Shown here: piece after piece, positions 8,859 to 20,500 of the stretch | How positions within the stretch are numbered: the stretch's first letter is position 1 | Layout of the letters: every line of letters begins with the position of its first letter | From: Gelatoporia subvermispora B | Lineage: Eukaryota > Basidiomycota > Agaricomycetes > Polyporales > Gelatoporiaceae | Assembly: GCA_000320605.2 (NCBI GenBank) | Contig: KB445793.1 | Location: 2,004,803 to 2,068,802, forward strand | Reading direction: 5' to 3' | Length of the DNA stretch: 64,000 nt | The notes under the pieces: generated by a model | Seen by the model: the letters and a program-made list of their open reading frames with translations, nothing else | Database searches by the model: none | Told to the model about the DNA's origin: nothing | Program-made: the position numbers and the translations under genes

Positions 8859-11800
8859 CTAGCTCGCCAGAAACCCGGTGCGCCGCCAAGTGTCGACCCA
8901 TTTTCGCACCAAATCTTCACTTACTGCATCGCAATTAGCAATGCTCTTTGATAGCAGTGCTGAGTTCTCGACAGAGAATTGCTGGTGCTTCCGTGGGCTG
9001 TCTCCGCCCATCCGTCCTCGAAAGTATGGCTAATGAAGCAGTGTCATACTGTATGTCTGATCATCAACACGATTTTCACTCACGAGTAGCTTCATTGCAG
9101 GGTTTCGATCAGGAGGAGCATCCGACTCCTCCAAAGAGCGCAGCCACGTCCCGTTGTCCACTATCTCGAACTCCAGACCGGCCAATCTGAGGCCAGCGAG
9201 GACGACTTCCCATTTTGTGAGTTGGGGGCTGACGATATGGTATATGAACCTTTGAGAGGGTTTAGTTTGCGTCGCTATCTCCGTGATTGCTCGCGCAGCG
9301 ACGTCGACAGGAAGCCAAGACAAATCTTCATCGAGGCGAGGCAGAGTCTCCGTAACCTCGACCGACTTGAACATGAGAGGCCACGCCTCTGTCTCGTTCC
9401 AGACACCACTATGCTCTCCATCAGTAGCGTGTCCGCGATCAGCGTCAATGCTTACTTTTGGGTGTCTCCGACAAGTTGTCCTATACGTAAAACGCCAATG
9501 CAGACCGCATCCAGACTAGCAGCACGTTGGCATATTTGCTCCGCTACCCATTTGCTCTGTCCGTATCCCGTTTGCTGAGCCGTCGACGGAGATTGGGAGA
9601 ATGTCTCCGGTATGATACCAGAAGAGGCACTTTGAGTTGCAATAGATGAACTGAAGAAAAATCTTGTATGTAGGGGAGTGTTTGATCGCAGGCAGAGATT
9701 GATCAGATTAACGACGCTCCCAATGTGTTCGTCAAAGGATTCGACGCCGATTAAGAAGTTCACTGGCCATGCGTTCTGGCGGAATCTGAGTATCAGAGGT
9801 GCTGAAGAAGCCTTGTCGGAGACGCCTACATGTATTACGATCGTGACAGAGGATCTTATTCCCTCGTATTCCTCCACACCGATGCCGAGGTCCTCTTGGT
9901 TGATGTCTGCCGCAAAGGTACGGATTTTACATATCTCCTCGGGCGATAGTGTCAATCTCCGCGATCGCAATGAGCTCTGCACTCGGTCGAAGGCAGCATC
10001 ATGCGTACTGGCGCGAACTAGGCATATTACTTGTGACACAGCCGCCGATGAGACCAGCTGGTGCAGAATATGAGCGCCCAGGAAGCCTGTAGCACCGGTG
10101 AGGACCTGTTGATCGTAGTGAGTATCATGTCACCAGATGTGCAAGCGTTTGGCATACGACGATGTGGGGATGTTGAATTGTCCCGTTCCCATTCTCGCGT
10201 GACAAGCTCATTGATGGCTTCAGAAGTCTACCGCACCATTGTTCCACCATGGAAGTCATGAGCACCTGCGAATTATTCAAACTAGGCGCATCGTAACCAG
10301 AGCGGATCGCTATGATATGTTCTGCCAGCCTAAACGAGGTGTGAGAACCAGCCAACATCACATACCCAGAACTGACCTCTCGATTGAGGGATGTTCATAA
10401 ACCACTACTCTCAAGTTAGCGTAATGCTCATGTCTCATTATGGCAGCGTACCATTCTGTCCTAGCTGTTGTCCACCGAGGTCGAGTTGAGTTTGGCAAAT
10501 GTTTCTTACTTGGGTAGATTGCAAAGAATCTACACCGAACGTGAACAAATTGACGGTCCGATTTAGGTCCTTCGCTTTGTCTGGGCCGAGAACATGAACG
10601 AAGACATCATCGAGGAAATGTTCAAGCTCGGGCATGTTTAGATTGAGCTTATACTCGCGTGAACCACGCTCGCAGCGTTCATATATGCCGTCTGCTATGG
10701 AAGTCAATGTTTGTTATTGGCACTACTCAGCCACACAGACCAATAATGTCCTTGAATTTGGCGTAGCATGTAGGTCTCAGGATACTCATCTTTGAGGCGA
10801 CAGGCACCTGGATAACGAAACTGGGCGAGACCTTCGAAGTACATGGCAGATTCTCACGTACCTCGGTCCCATATCTACAACGCCTGATCAGCGCGGCCAC
10901 AGTGCGGGTTGACTTGAAGCTCACGGCAAAATATCGATCATCTCTGGCAGCAATTTAGAGTGTGATGGAGCCTCTGCGTTGGCGCTCTCGACGGCAGGCC
11001 AAATCTTGTCGATAAGTGCATCGCGATCTTCCGAAAGTCCCTGTCCCAGCTCAGACGGCAAAATCAAGCAGCCAATCTGTGGTCGCCCTATTCCGAAAAC
11101 GATAGCCTCAGCAACGTATGGACTATTACCGCGGATGGCCAGCTCGATTGGTACTTCAAGATGAGTTGAGAGCTGTAAGCTCTAGGGTGACAATCAAGTC
11201 CAGGCCATGAACATACCTGGATTCGTCTTCTCACCAAGGAGTTGTACGATAGTGTCGTCCAGCCTTCCCATATACTTAACCCAATCATCTCTGTCGCAGT
11301 GCATGACGAATAGATCCTTGGTTGCATATGAGCCGTCGGGTCGATTGCTCTCAATCTTTGCAGAATACCCATCCTTGACGACGAGTTCATAGATACCCGC
11401 ATCACGTTCCTCAAATTCGATATAATCTTTGGCAGAGTCCAGCTTGCGAAGCCAATTCCAAGCTTTGTCGTGATTGAAATCACGATTAGAGCTTAGTAGT
11501 CCGCCTGTCTAGTGATGATGTCTTCGACGTTTCGAAATCTAATTCCAGTTGTCGTTGCGCACCTCTGTAGAGCCGTAGTGACTCAAGAGATTGACTCCCG
11601 CCTTTGTGAGACGATCCCCGAGATCATCCTGGTTTTCATGTTTCGTTACGGCAGGCTCAGCCGCATGGGACAGGTGGCACTTACAGGAACTGAGGCGCCA
11701 GAATAGCTCACTACGTTGAATTTGGCCAACGCATGAGTACCCTCCTCTGACTCCCCAAGGAGCTGTATAATCTACCGGTGGGTGAATGGTCGCGTGATGA

Positions 11801-13103
11801 CCTATTTAAAGCGCACCTTGATGATGTAGGGAACGGCGACGCACTGCTCACATGGTGCTGGAGATGTCTGAATGAGCCGGCATAAGTTGGCCGCTGTCAG
11901 TGGCAAGTGCGGCGGGAAGAGTGTGAATGGTCGAGTATGGTAAATGCAACGGAAACTAGGAAGCCATATAAACACTGAGATCATGTTGATAGTGTGCGAA
12001 CGTACCCGCTGAAATGCCCAAAGCTGTGATAGACAGGAAGAGCACAGAACGTGGCCGCTGGGGACGTGATCTTTAAATTGGCGACGAGCCCTTTATGTGT
12101 GATGAATACCGGTCTCGGGAAGCCTGTCTGTGACATGGTCATACCAAACGTTGATAGCATTCGATCAATCGTACATGGGCGCTTACCGAACCGGAGGAAT
12201 GCAGGATCACAGCAGTACGCAAGTATTCCTGCTGAGGAGGGAATTTGGGGGCGAAGGGCGGGATTTCTGTTGCATCGACCCCTTGTTCTCCCCACAACGG
12301 CGGGCGCTTCTCCTCGACGAGGACAAGGTGATAGCCCTCTTTCTTCAAACCCAGCTGCACCTCTTTGGCCTCTGCGGCATATCTCTCCCCAAAGATCAAA
12401 TGAGTAGCATTGGTAGTTTTGCAAAGATGGGCGATTGCGGGTACCGAGTTGTTCACCGATAACAAAAACGGACATTTGCCAAGTCTCACCAGCGCGACCT
12501 GCAATAAGGTAAGATCTATTGCGCTCGTAGTTAACACTGCGACGACGCGGTCTGCGGAGACGTTATTTTCTGAGTCTTCGAGAGTCAGACCCTCCGCAGT
12601 ATAGTTGTGACATAGGCGATTGACAGCTCGCATAAGTTGAGAGTATCTGAGACGATATTCAGTGTACGTCCGATGTCAGCCCTGACCTATCAGCAGTAGG
12701 TGACATACGTGAGCGATCTCAGGGGACTTCCTGGCTCGTCGATTCCTGTATAATATGCTATCTGGTCAGGAAGCTCATCTATGTAGTAGTGAGTGAATCC
12801 GCATGGTCTGAAACGAGCACTTGACAGTCCATACTTGCACGTAGTTCCACTAGCTGTGTTAGCGAAATGATATCTCTGGTATGTGATAGCATGGTGCTCG
12901 TGGAACAACTCAGTGGCACGTAACACATGTACAATATATATAAATGCGAGCGATGGTATATCGGGCTCACATAGCTCGATCTCAAGATAGAAGCAGCACA
13001 TAGAGCTACTCGTGACCTGTCTCGAGTCTTGACTGGGTGACTGGCATGGCGAGGACCTCGTGAAGTCCAAATCGAAGCAAGGGCCACGGACCCACGGTGT
13101 CAA
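8859..13103 (-). CDS. Adenylate-forming reductase (A-T-R, NRPS-like)
   Basis: Exons joined in phase from 12709 leftwards: 12646-12187, 12127-12006, 11955-11817, 11762-11685, 11628-11563, 11508-11217, 11153-10925, 10874-10862, 10807-10741, 10694-10452, 10407-10377, 10329-10158, 10105-9830, 9775-9456, 9408-9084, 9029-8859. The adenylation domain has the ATP loop HSSGSTGFPRP and the YGSTETGGL motif. The thiolation domain has GVDSLQ with the phosphopantetheine Ser. The reductase domain has GATGFLG (NADP binding) and YGQSKW (Tyr and Lys catalytic). There is no condensation domain. This A-T-R order matches basidiomycete adenylate-forming reductases, which activate an aryl, keto or amino acid, tether it and release it as aldehyde or alcohol. 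The substrate cannot be told by eye. The first exon(s), about 12710-13103, are unresolved. No neighbouring biosynthetic genes are seen. Confidence 0.85.
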
Positions 13104-13392
13104 GCACCAAAAGGTGAATTTGATAGTCGATAAGCAGATGACCAGAACTGTTTAGTGAAGCAGACTATCCGCCGCAGCGATTGCATCGTAAATCGCATGC
13201 CGCGCCGCGCTCGGAGGAGCCTCGGCGTTAAGGAAGAGCACGTGTGATCGTGACAACGCGCCCACATCACGTGCGGACGCGTCGACGCGTTACAGCGCGT
13301 TCTTACAGCGTTTGTCGCTCGTCTCTCATCTTTCTCGGATCTCTCGCCTGTACTTGACGATAACATCCCCCTCTACACAAGAATTTTTCAAA
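13104..13392. promoter_or_regulatory. Divergent promoter between reductase and thymidylate synthase
   Basis: About 290 bases separate the approximate start of the reductase (left) from the ATG of thymidylate synthase (right). ACGCGT lies at about 13285-13290 (in GACGCGTCGACGCGTTAC; a second copy in the same run overlaps). ACGCGT is the MCB box that drives G1/S genes, including thymidylate synthase, in yeast. That fits S-phase control of the right-hand gene, by inference. Confidence 0.55.
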
Positions 13393-14363
13393 ATGGCGCA
13401 GAAAGAGAGACGCCACGACGAGTACCAGTACCTTGATCTCATCCAGACGGTATTGGAATCAGGCGCATCGCGACCAGACCGGACGGGAACCGGCACACTC
13501 TCGTTGTTTGCGCCTCCTTCTCTTCGATTCTCCCTCGCCAATTCCACCTTACCTCTCCTAACCACCAAGAGGACCTTTCTGCGTGGTATTGTTGAAGAAC
13601 TCCTCTGGTTTATACGTGGAAGCACCGATTCGACCTTGCTGTCCAAGAAGGGGATCAAGATCTGGGACGGCAATGGCTCTAAGGAGTTTCTGGAGAAGCG
13701 AGGTCTAGGACACCGTAGAGAGGGAGATCTGGGACCAGTGTATGGGTTCCAATGGAGACATTTTGGCGCATTCTACAAGGACTGTGATGCGGATTACACT
13801 GGTCAAGGGGTAGACCAACTGCAGGAATGCATACGCAAGATCAAGGAGGATCCAACTGACCGCCGAATTATTTTGAGTGCATGGAACCCCGCAGGTTGGC
13901 AGCTTTTCCCAAGATGATGCCCAGAACTCGACCCCTGACGCGGTTGTGAATTCTAGATATACCGCAGATGGCCCTTCCGCCCTGTCATATGATGTGCCAG
14001 TTCTATGTCCACCTTCCTACCTCCCCCGACTCCAAGCCTAAATTGTCCTGCCTTATGTACCAGCGCTCCGCTGACCTGGGTCTAGGCATTCCCTTCAACA
14101 TCGCATCCTATGCTCTCCTTACCCACATAGTTGCGCACGTAACCAACACTGAACCTCACGAACTCGTCATCCAGCTCGGGGACGCTCACGTTTATAAGGA
14201 TCACATAGATGCGCTTCAAGTGCAACTGCAGCGTGATCCGAAGCCATTCCCGAAGCTCAGGTGGAAGAGGAACGTGCAGTCAATCGATGACTTTACCAGC
14301 GACGACATCATCGTAGAGGGCTACGACCCGCATCCCAGCATTGCAATGAAGATGAGTGTCTGA
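13393..14363 (+). CDS. CDC21: Thymidylate synthase
   Basis: Exons 13393-13894 and 13957-14363 join in phase to give 302 residues, close to the family's usual length. The enzyme methylates dUMP to dTMP using methylenetetrahydrofolate. Visible motifs: the folate/dUMP loop [15 protein letters not shown] near the N-terminus, the [13 protein letters not shown] block, [27 protein letters not shown], and the catalytic Cys in LPPCH at about residue 177, followed by [17 protein letters not shown] and [10 protein letters not shown]. Nothing is missing. The single 62-base intron falls just before the active-site loop. MCB-like boxes upstream suggest cell-cycle control. Confidence 0.97.
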
Positions 14364-15247
14364 GTGCTGCAATTGATTATGGGGCCACCTGGTCATATAT
14401 CCTCTCTGTTCAGATGTGTTCGAGTACTTGCGTGTACTTGTAGCAATAACGCTCTCGATTGTAGCTGTTCTGTATTCATCTCAGATGTGTGATCGGTCCG
14501 TTAGGCCGATTCTCCGCGACTCCCAAGGCATGAATGTCAACAGATAGTCCGGTCCTATCCAGCGACGACTAACAGCCTCGTCCGATATTGCGCATCACAA
14601 GATCACACGGCATATCTCCTTTCTCGTTGGCAAGCTGCTCACATGCAGTCCAGACGTCATGCTTGCCCCTGCGAGCAGCTGCCTGCTGCCTGGGTTACTT
14701 GGACATGACGAAGCGAACTTCGAACTCTGCTCTTCCCGCCCGAGTGGATATCCCCATTATGTCCGAGAAAGACTAAGTTTAGAAAGGACACGACCCCGAC
14801 ATGAGGCGAAGATGTACATTCCTGGCATCGGCTCTTCCACGATATAGGCGCGTGACCCCGCACAGTCCGATTCCCGACCGGTCTTTGTGCTACGATGGGG
14901 TTGCACTTGATAGGCTCAGACGTGACATCCCTGTGCGTTAGTGTTCCTTTGACCGACCTAGACCGCTCCTCGTGAGTCTGCATTTGTTCGGCATGTTTGC
15001 GGCATCTAATCACGAACATATGGGATGCCTCCGAAGGCCGGCCATTGCGCCGGATAGAGGCTACATTTCAACATGCCTTCCATTTAATTTCGGAGAGGCC
15101 GGATGCAGTGCTCCTTCTGCAAGGTGCAAGCTAGCTGCACGAGCCTAATAAACCCAACCTGCTTGCAGCAGCACAGGTTACACGCCTGACCTCCGGCGGC
15201 AGCTATCCCCCGTCTTTTGAGTACCTTCACGCCCTGATCAGTGCCCG
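14364..15247. other. Intergenic region
   Basis: About 880 bases between thymidylate synthase and the membrane protein gene, both on the plus strand. A 120-codon minus-strand frame at 14657-15019 has no recognisable content. The region should contain the 3' end of one gene and the promoter of the next. Confidence 0.5.
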
Positions 15248-16865
15248 ATGGCGTCCCCCGCCGCTGTGGTGTAGGCATTGGTCCAGCGTTTAGAGCGCTT
15301 AGGCACTGAGATGAATTTGACTGCAATACAGATATGGTCCTATCTTCCTCGGGATGGTGATCAACATCATGCTGTATGGAATCATGATCACACAGATCTA
15401 TCTGTATCACAAGGTCTACAAGCAGTGAGTAGCGGTCTGACATGACTTGGACATGGCATTAATCGGGTTTCTAGAGATCCAATCTGGATTAGATGTCTTG
15501 TACGGTGCCCTTCAGCAGAGCGAACTCATATCCGACTTCTGAACACTGAATGCAGGTCATTGTGATCTTCCTTTGCGACACGTTGAACTCAATATTTGAC
15601 TTGTTGGCCGTTTATTTGCCCCTTGTGAATAACTTTGGTGTGTTCGATGTGCAGTACACTCTTTCGGGAGTTCATCGTTGACCGAATCTATGCCACGTAT
15701 GCAGGGGATCTCTCTGCCCTAATAAATGCCCCATGGGGTCAGTTATATATGTTTGCATCCATCCGTGCAGACGACTGATAGATATGCAGTCGCTGCGATG
15801 GATCCCGTGATGACCGTAAGGTTGTTTTGCCCCTTATCATTCGTCAATAACACTAAGTATTTTTACCTCAGGCGACGATTGCGATCCTTGTGCAACTGTT
15901 TTACGCCTGGAGGGTGAAGGCACTCACTCGCAATATTCCGGCATTCCTCTTCATTTGCTTCTGTGCCATATGTTCGTGGTGTACGTGGCTATTACGAGCT
16001 GAAAGCCCGCCATCTCTGCTGACATTGGGACGTACACAGGTGGCGGTGCTGGCTCAACTATAGCGCTCCGCATGCTTCCTGCATACGCACAACTTCAGCG
16101 CTTCGAAGTGATCGTCATCATTTGGCTGGCATTCGCTGCACTTGCCGATATTGCAATCGCAACAATACTTGTCTTATACTTAGTAGGCCCCTCTGTCTCG
16201 TTTGATAATCATTACTTACGCATTCACGAAACAGAGCAGACGAAGGACTGGATTTGCACAAACAGACCACGTCATTAACAGGATTATAAGGTGTGAGTGA
16301 CGAATACAATGCGCGACGAAATATGACTCTCACTCATCCCCACTGAGGCAGTGACAGTGCAGACGGGCTTGATCACCACAGTGTTCACCATCACCGACTT
16401 AATCCTCTTCGTGACATTTGTGAGTTACCTGGGCTATAGTCATCCACATCTAGTATTGACCGGGATCGCGCCGTTTGCTTACAGCCTACGGGACTTCATC
16501 TGATATTCAATCTAGCCCTCTCCAAGCTCTACTCCAACTCGCTGATGTCGAGTTTGAATTCACGGGCTGCGTGGCAGCCCGAGGATAACATTTCCGAGAG
16601 GAGGCAGTCACTCCAGGTACCAAACCTTCTGAGACGTCCCGAAAGCGTAGGATGTGTTTCACTGATGGATTCAAAGCGTTGTCTGAACTCAGCTTACTAG
16701 GCACAACTCGATGGACGTATCTTTGTAGATGTGGAATCTCACCAATTACGCGACTTCAGCCTTCCGCGATCCCTTCAGATTTCAAACGCAGGATCTAGCG
16801 TCAAGTCCTGCGGATCGCCAAAAAGTTATACTCCGTCGCCTAGTGCAACCTTTGGAAATGTCTAA
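15248..16865 (+). CDS. DUF6534-type seven-helix membrane protein
   Basis: Twelve short exons join in phase: 15248-15270, 15332-15424, 15475-15499, 15556-15637, 15705-15737, 15790-15815, 15872-15980, 16040-16182, 16235-16292, 16352-16419, 16485-16616 and 16701-16865. They give 318 residues. The protein opens MASPAAVVYGPIFLGMV and has seven hydrophobic segments, including IVIFLCDTLNSIF, ATIAILVQLFYAW and LTVQTGLITTVFTITDLILFV. The helix-7 block PTGLHLIFNLALSKLYSNS, followed by the LMSSLNSR motif, is the signature of the large basidiomycete DUF6534 family. A cytoplasmic tail follows. The family looks receptor-like, but no ligand or partner is established. It is far too fragmented for a single-ORF search to detect. 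Confidence 0.88.
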
Positions 16866-17530
16866 AACAGAGCGACTAGACTTTTTCGGATTCACGGTGG
16901 TGTATGGAAGCTCTGAGTTGATGATTACCTAGATGCGACCGGGGATTTGGAGATTCTATCTGAACTGCTGGCATGGACCACTCTCCAAAATGCCGGAACA
17001 TCCCGCGCTTGGATAGCATATTTCCTCGCGCGATGGATTGCCAGGGGTGGGGCCAAAACTGATCGTATAGGAAGATAGGATAGCAATGGACTGTGGTCTA
17101 ATACGTGTATTTATGAATAATATTTACATTGTAATGTGAACGTAATCAAAGTACTTCTTGAGCCTAAGCTCCCGATCTTTGCCCAAGTCCGAGGTAAGCG
17201 GTAGAATGAGCGCTTGAGTTCCCGGCGCCGCGTATTAGTCTGAAATCTGGCCCTTCCCTTATATGGCATATCTGTAGATAAGGCACAGATTAGATGACCG
17301 TCTGTCTGATTACGATGTTATCAGCACATGATCAGATCACTGCATTGCGTGCTCGTCCCTGCTCCTCCCACGACCTGTCCTCGAGTTGAACCACGCACTA
17401 AGATCGGCCCTCAGCGCACTTCAGGTCGTTTGAAGACCGTATATATTGTAATTCTGTAAGTACGTCAACTTGTATTGACCCAGGGGACCTCTAACAACTT
17501 CGTCTCGGCTGACAAAATTGACAGAGACTC
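16866..17530. other. Gap before the transposase
   Basis: About 660 bases. An 18-base near-palindrome (TTTACATTGTAATGTGAA) lies about 17122-17139. No genes are seen. If the Plavaka element keeps its left end, its terminal inverted repeat should be here, but I could not pair it with sequence to the right. Confidence 0.45.
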
Positions 17531-20500
17531 ATGATACCCCGTAGCCCCCGCCGCAAGGTCACCGGCACTCGAGTGACCAAGGCTCCGAAGCGACCATGCG
17601 ACATATGTGGGACCCAGATCGCGAGCAGCGGTATGCATAACCATCGCAAGGCTTGTCTCCGCGACAAGGAAGCCAGGCAGCGCGATGCCTACATCACGCG
17701 CTTGACACAGATGCAGGAGAGGCAGGAAGGTAAGTTTCCATTCCCTTCGTGATGTGAGGCGCGGATTGGCACGCAGCAATGCGGTTTCTCGTCTGCAGGT
17801 ACTCAGAAGCCGGGGATGTGAAGTTCCCAGCGCTGAGTACCTCTGAGAGATCCCTCGTTCTTGCGATTGTCACTCCGGGGAGACCTTGTGCCGCCGCATA
17901 CTCAGTCTTCGGCCAGTGGGATATCCATCTCTCTGTGCTGAAGACTCAGCATGTGGTACCGTAATTTTTTTTGCCCTTGCGTGAACACTGGATGCTTGAA
18001 TCCTCAAGGATCGCAGGATCGAGGCGCATCATGCGGTCTGTCCGGGATCTGTCGTCCTGCGCGCAACGGGCCCTTGCTATGGCCTGATCATTATCACCAT
18101 CTATTGTAACCTGATGCTTACAATTTTATAGCGGCTATCCTCGCTGGTCTTGCTAATGCGGGAGTCCGCCCTGTTGCCGCTGTCCCGTCTCATCCTCCAC
18201 TTGCCACAAGAGGCCCAATGTCAGGTAACAGCTCTGTTATAAGCAACCTTGACTTGTGCTCATTTTACCCAGATACTACTCCTACCTCCAGCACTATACC
18301 CTCCGGTCGATCTACTCCGTCGGCGCCTTTCAATCCGCCCCTTCACGCCACTGCCCCTGCCCCTTCGGCGCCTGCAATGCGCGCCAGCTCTTCCCAGTCC
18401 GCCGTCCCCCTGCCAATCGCCCCCCCAAATACCCACGCTGCCGCCACCCCTCCCGGAGCCCCCGCCGCCGCTGCCCCCATAGCTCGCGCCGGCCCCAGCA
18501 CGGCCCCCGCCAACAATGTCGATCCTAGCAAGCCAGACTGTAAGCGGCACAAGCCGGACGATATCCTAGTCCAAAGCCATCCCCATAGCGGTGTCCCCCC
18601 CACAATCACGCCCCTAGAGAAGTTCACTCGTACACTGGTAATTCACGAGATCCCAAGGCCGTTTGGGTCGCCGTGGGCGCCATTTGCCACCCGCACTGAT
18701 TTCGAGTTCGCGGATCTGTGCCGAAGGCTCAAAATTGGTAGCAAAGGGACTGATGAGTTGATCAGTCTCATTCGGGGGATCGTGAAGGACCATTCCTCCT
18801 TTACGTTGCAGTTGCAGAAGGATGTCGAGAGCCTGTGGGAGGCGGCTGCTAAGTCTCGCACTGCAGTGAGCTTCGGTTTTTATATTTGATGTATCACTGG
18901 ATGTATTTATCAATGTATGCAAATGTAGTTTGAGAAGGCAAAAATTGCTGTGCCACTACGAAAGGAAGAACACTCATACGACATGTACTATCGCCCAATA
19001 TGGGAATGGGTGAAGGATCTCGTCAAGGATCCTATCCTTGCTCCGCATTTCAACTGGAATGCACAGAAGTTGTACAAGTTTGATGGTGATACATGGATTC
19101 GCTTTCGTGATGAGCCCTGGACTGCGGATCGGTGGTGGGAGTTACAGGTATATTTGCTTTATGGTGACTGGCGGAGCACATTCTAAGCTATGTGATTTTA
19201 GTCGGAGCTTCCGAAGGGTGCTAGTCCAGTTGGTATTATATTCTATGCAGACAAGACAAACCTTACGTCGTTCGGCACACAAAAGGGCTATCCAATTGTT
19301 GTGCGGTGTGCGAATCTTCCCGTACATATCCGTAATGGTCATGGTGTTGGTGGTGGTCGTGTTGTTGGTTGGCTACCAATTGTAGGTATAGTCACTTTAG
19401 CTGCAGAATTCCTACTAAATGTTATTGTGTATCTTTAGATTGAAAGCGAGACCTTGGGCGAGTCGGCTGAGGAGGCTGACTTCAAGAGGATTGTCTGGCA
19501 TCATTCCTCGTGGAAGTGCCTAGAATCACTCGTCGGACCTGCACAATTTGGCGAGTGGATGATTGCTAGGGATGGGGTCAAGCGATGGGTTTTTCCAACT
19601 ATTATCATTGTGTCTGCTGACTACGAGGAACAGTGCGTTTATTTTCTACCATTAGGAGCTAAGTTCTAAAAGTATTAACAGATGTGTCATTGGGACCAAC
19701 CGTGGCACAAAGGGCAGTGCGCCATGTTGCGTGTGCTACGCATGCCGAAATGGCCTGTTTCAATACTGTGAGAAGTTCAAAGCACGAACACATAAAGAGT
19801 CACAGGAACTCTACCGTGAAGCACAGCAGCTTTTATCGAAGACTGCAAAACGTGATCATCTGAAACCATTTGGTATACGACTAGTCGAGGTATGTATACT
19901 AATACTTTAATCAGTAAATTGTTACTTGGGTGTTTACAATTTGCAGAATATCTTTTGGAGAATTCCACATCTCAATATCTATGCAGCGTTATCATTTGAT
20001 CGCCTTCATACAAACCACCTCGGTATATGGAAGGCACATTTGTGGGCAGAGCTTAGAATGTACATTCTGCACATGGGTGTACGGGTTGAGAGAACTATCA
20101 ATGCACAGTATGTTATTTTGATTTATTCTTAGGTTTATAACTAAATTGTGAATGCTAGATGCGCATTATTCCCTCGTTGGCGCAATTTGAAGCATCTTAC
20201 AGCAATTACCAATATCACCTTTCAAGACGGGTCAACATACGAGGACATGTCAAAGGTGATGTACCTATTTCCTTTGATTTTAAAACCCGCACAGCGGCAC
20301 AGGTTACTTGTGCCTATCGTGGGTAGTACTTTGCACGGGTCTATCCCGGGTAGTGCCCACCACAGGTACGGGTAATCCGCGCGGGTCAGACACCCTTACC
20401 CGCAAGGGGCTCATATTAATCTCACAGATTATTCTATTTGTGGTTCACAATGTAGTCAACAAGGACGATCATCCCGAGTGCTATGCTTTACTCAAGTGCA

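Noticed and set aside
8935..8937. TAA as the stop of the reductase
   Set aside because: It lies in a different frame from the last exon; the phase-correct exon continues through VRKWVDTW to a TAG at 8859-8861.
14657..15019. 120-codon minus-strand frame as a gene
   Set aside because: Composition looks random, with no motif and no neighbouring exons.
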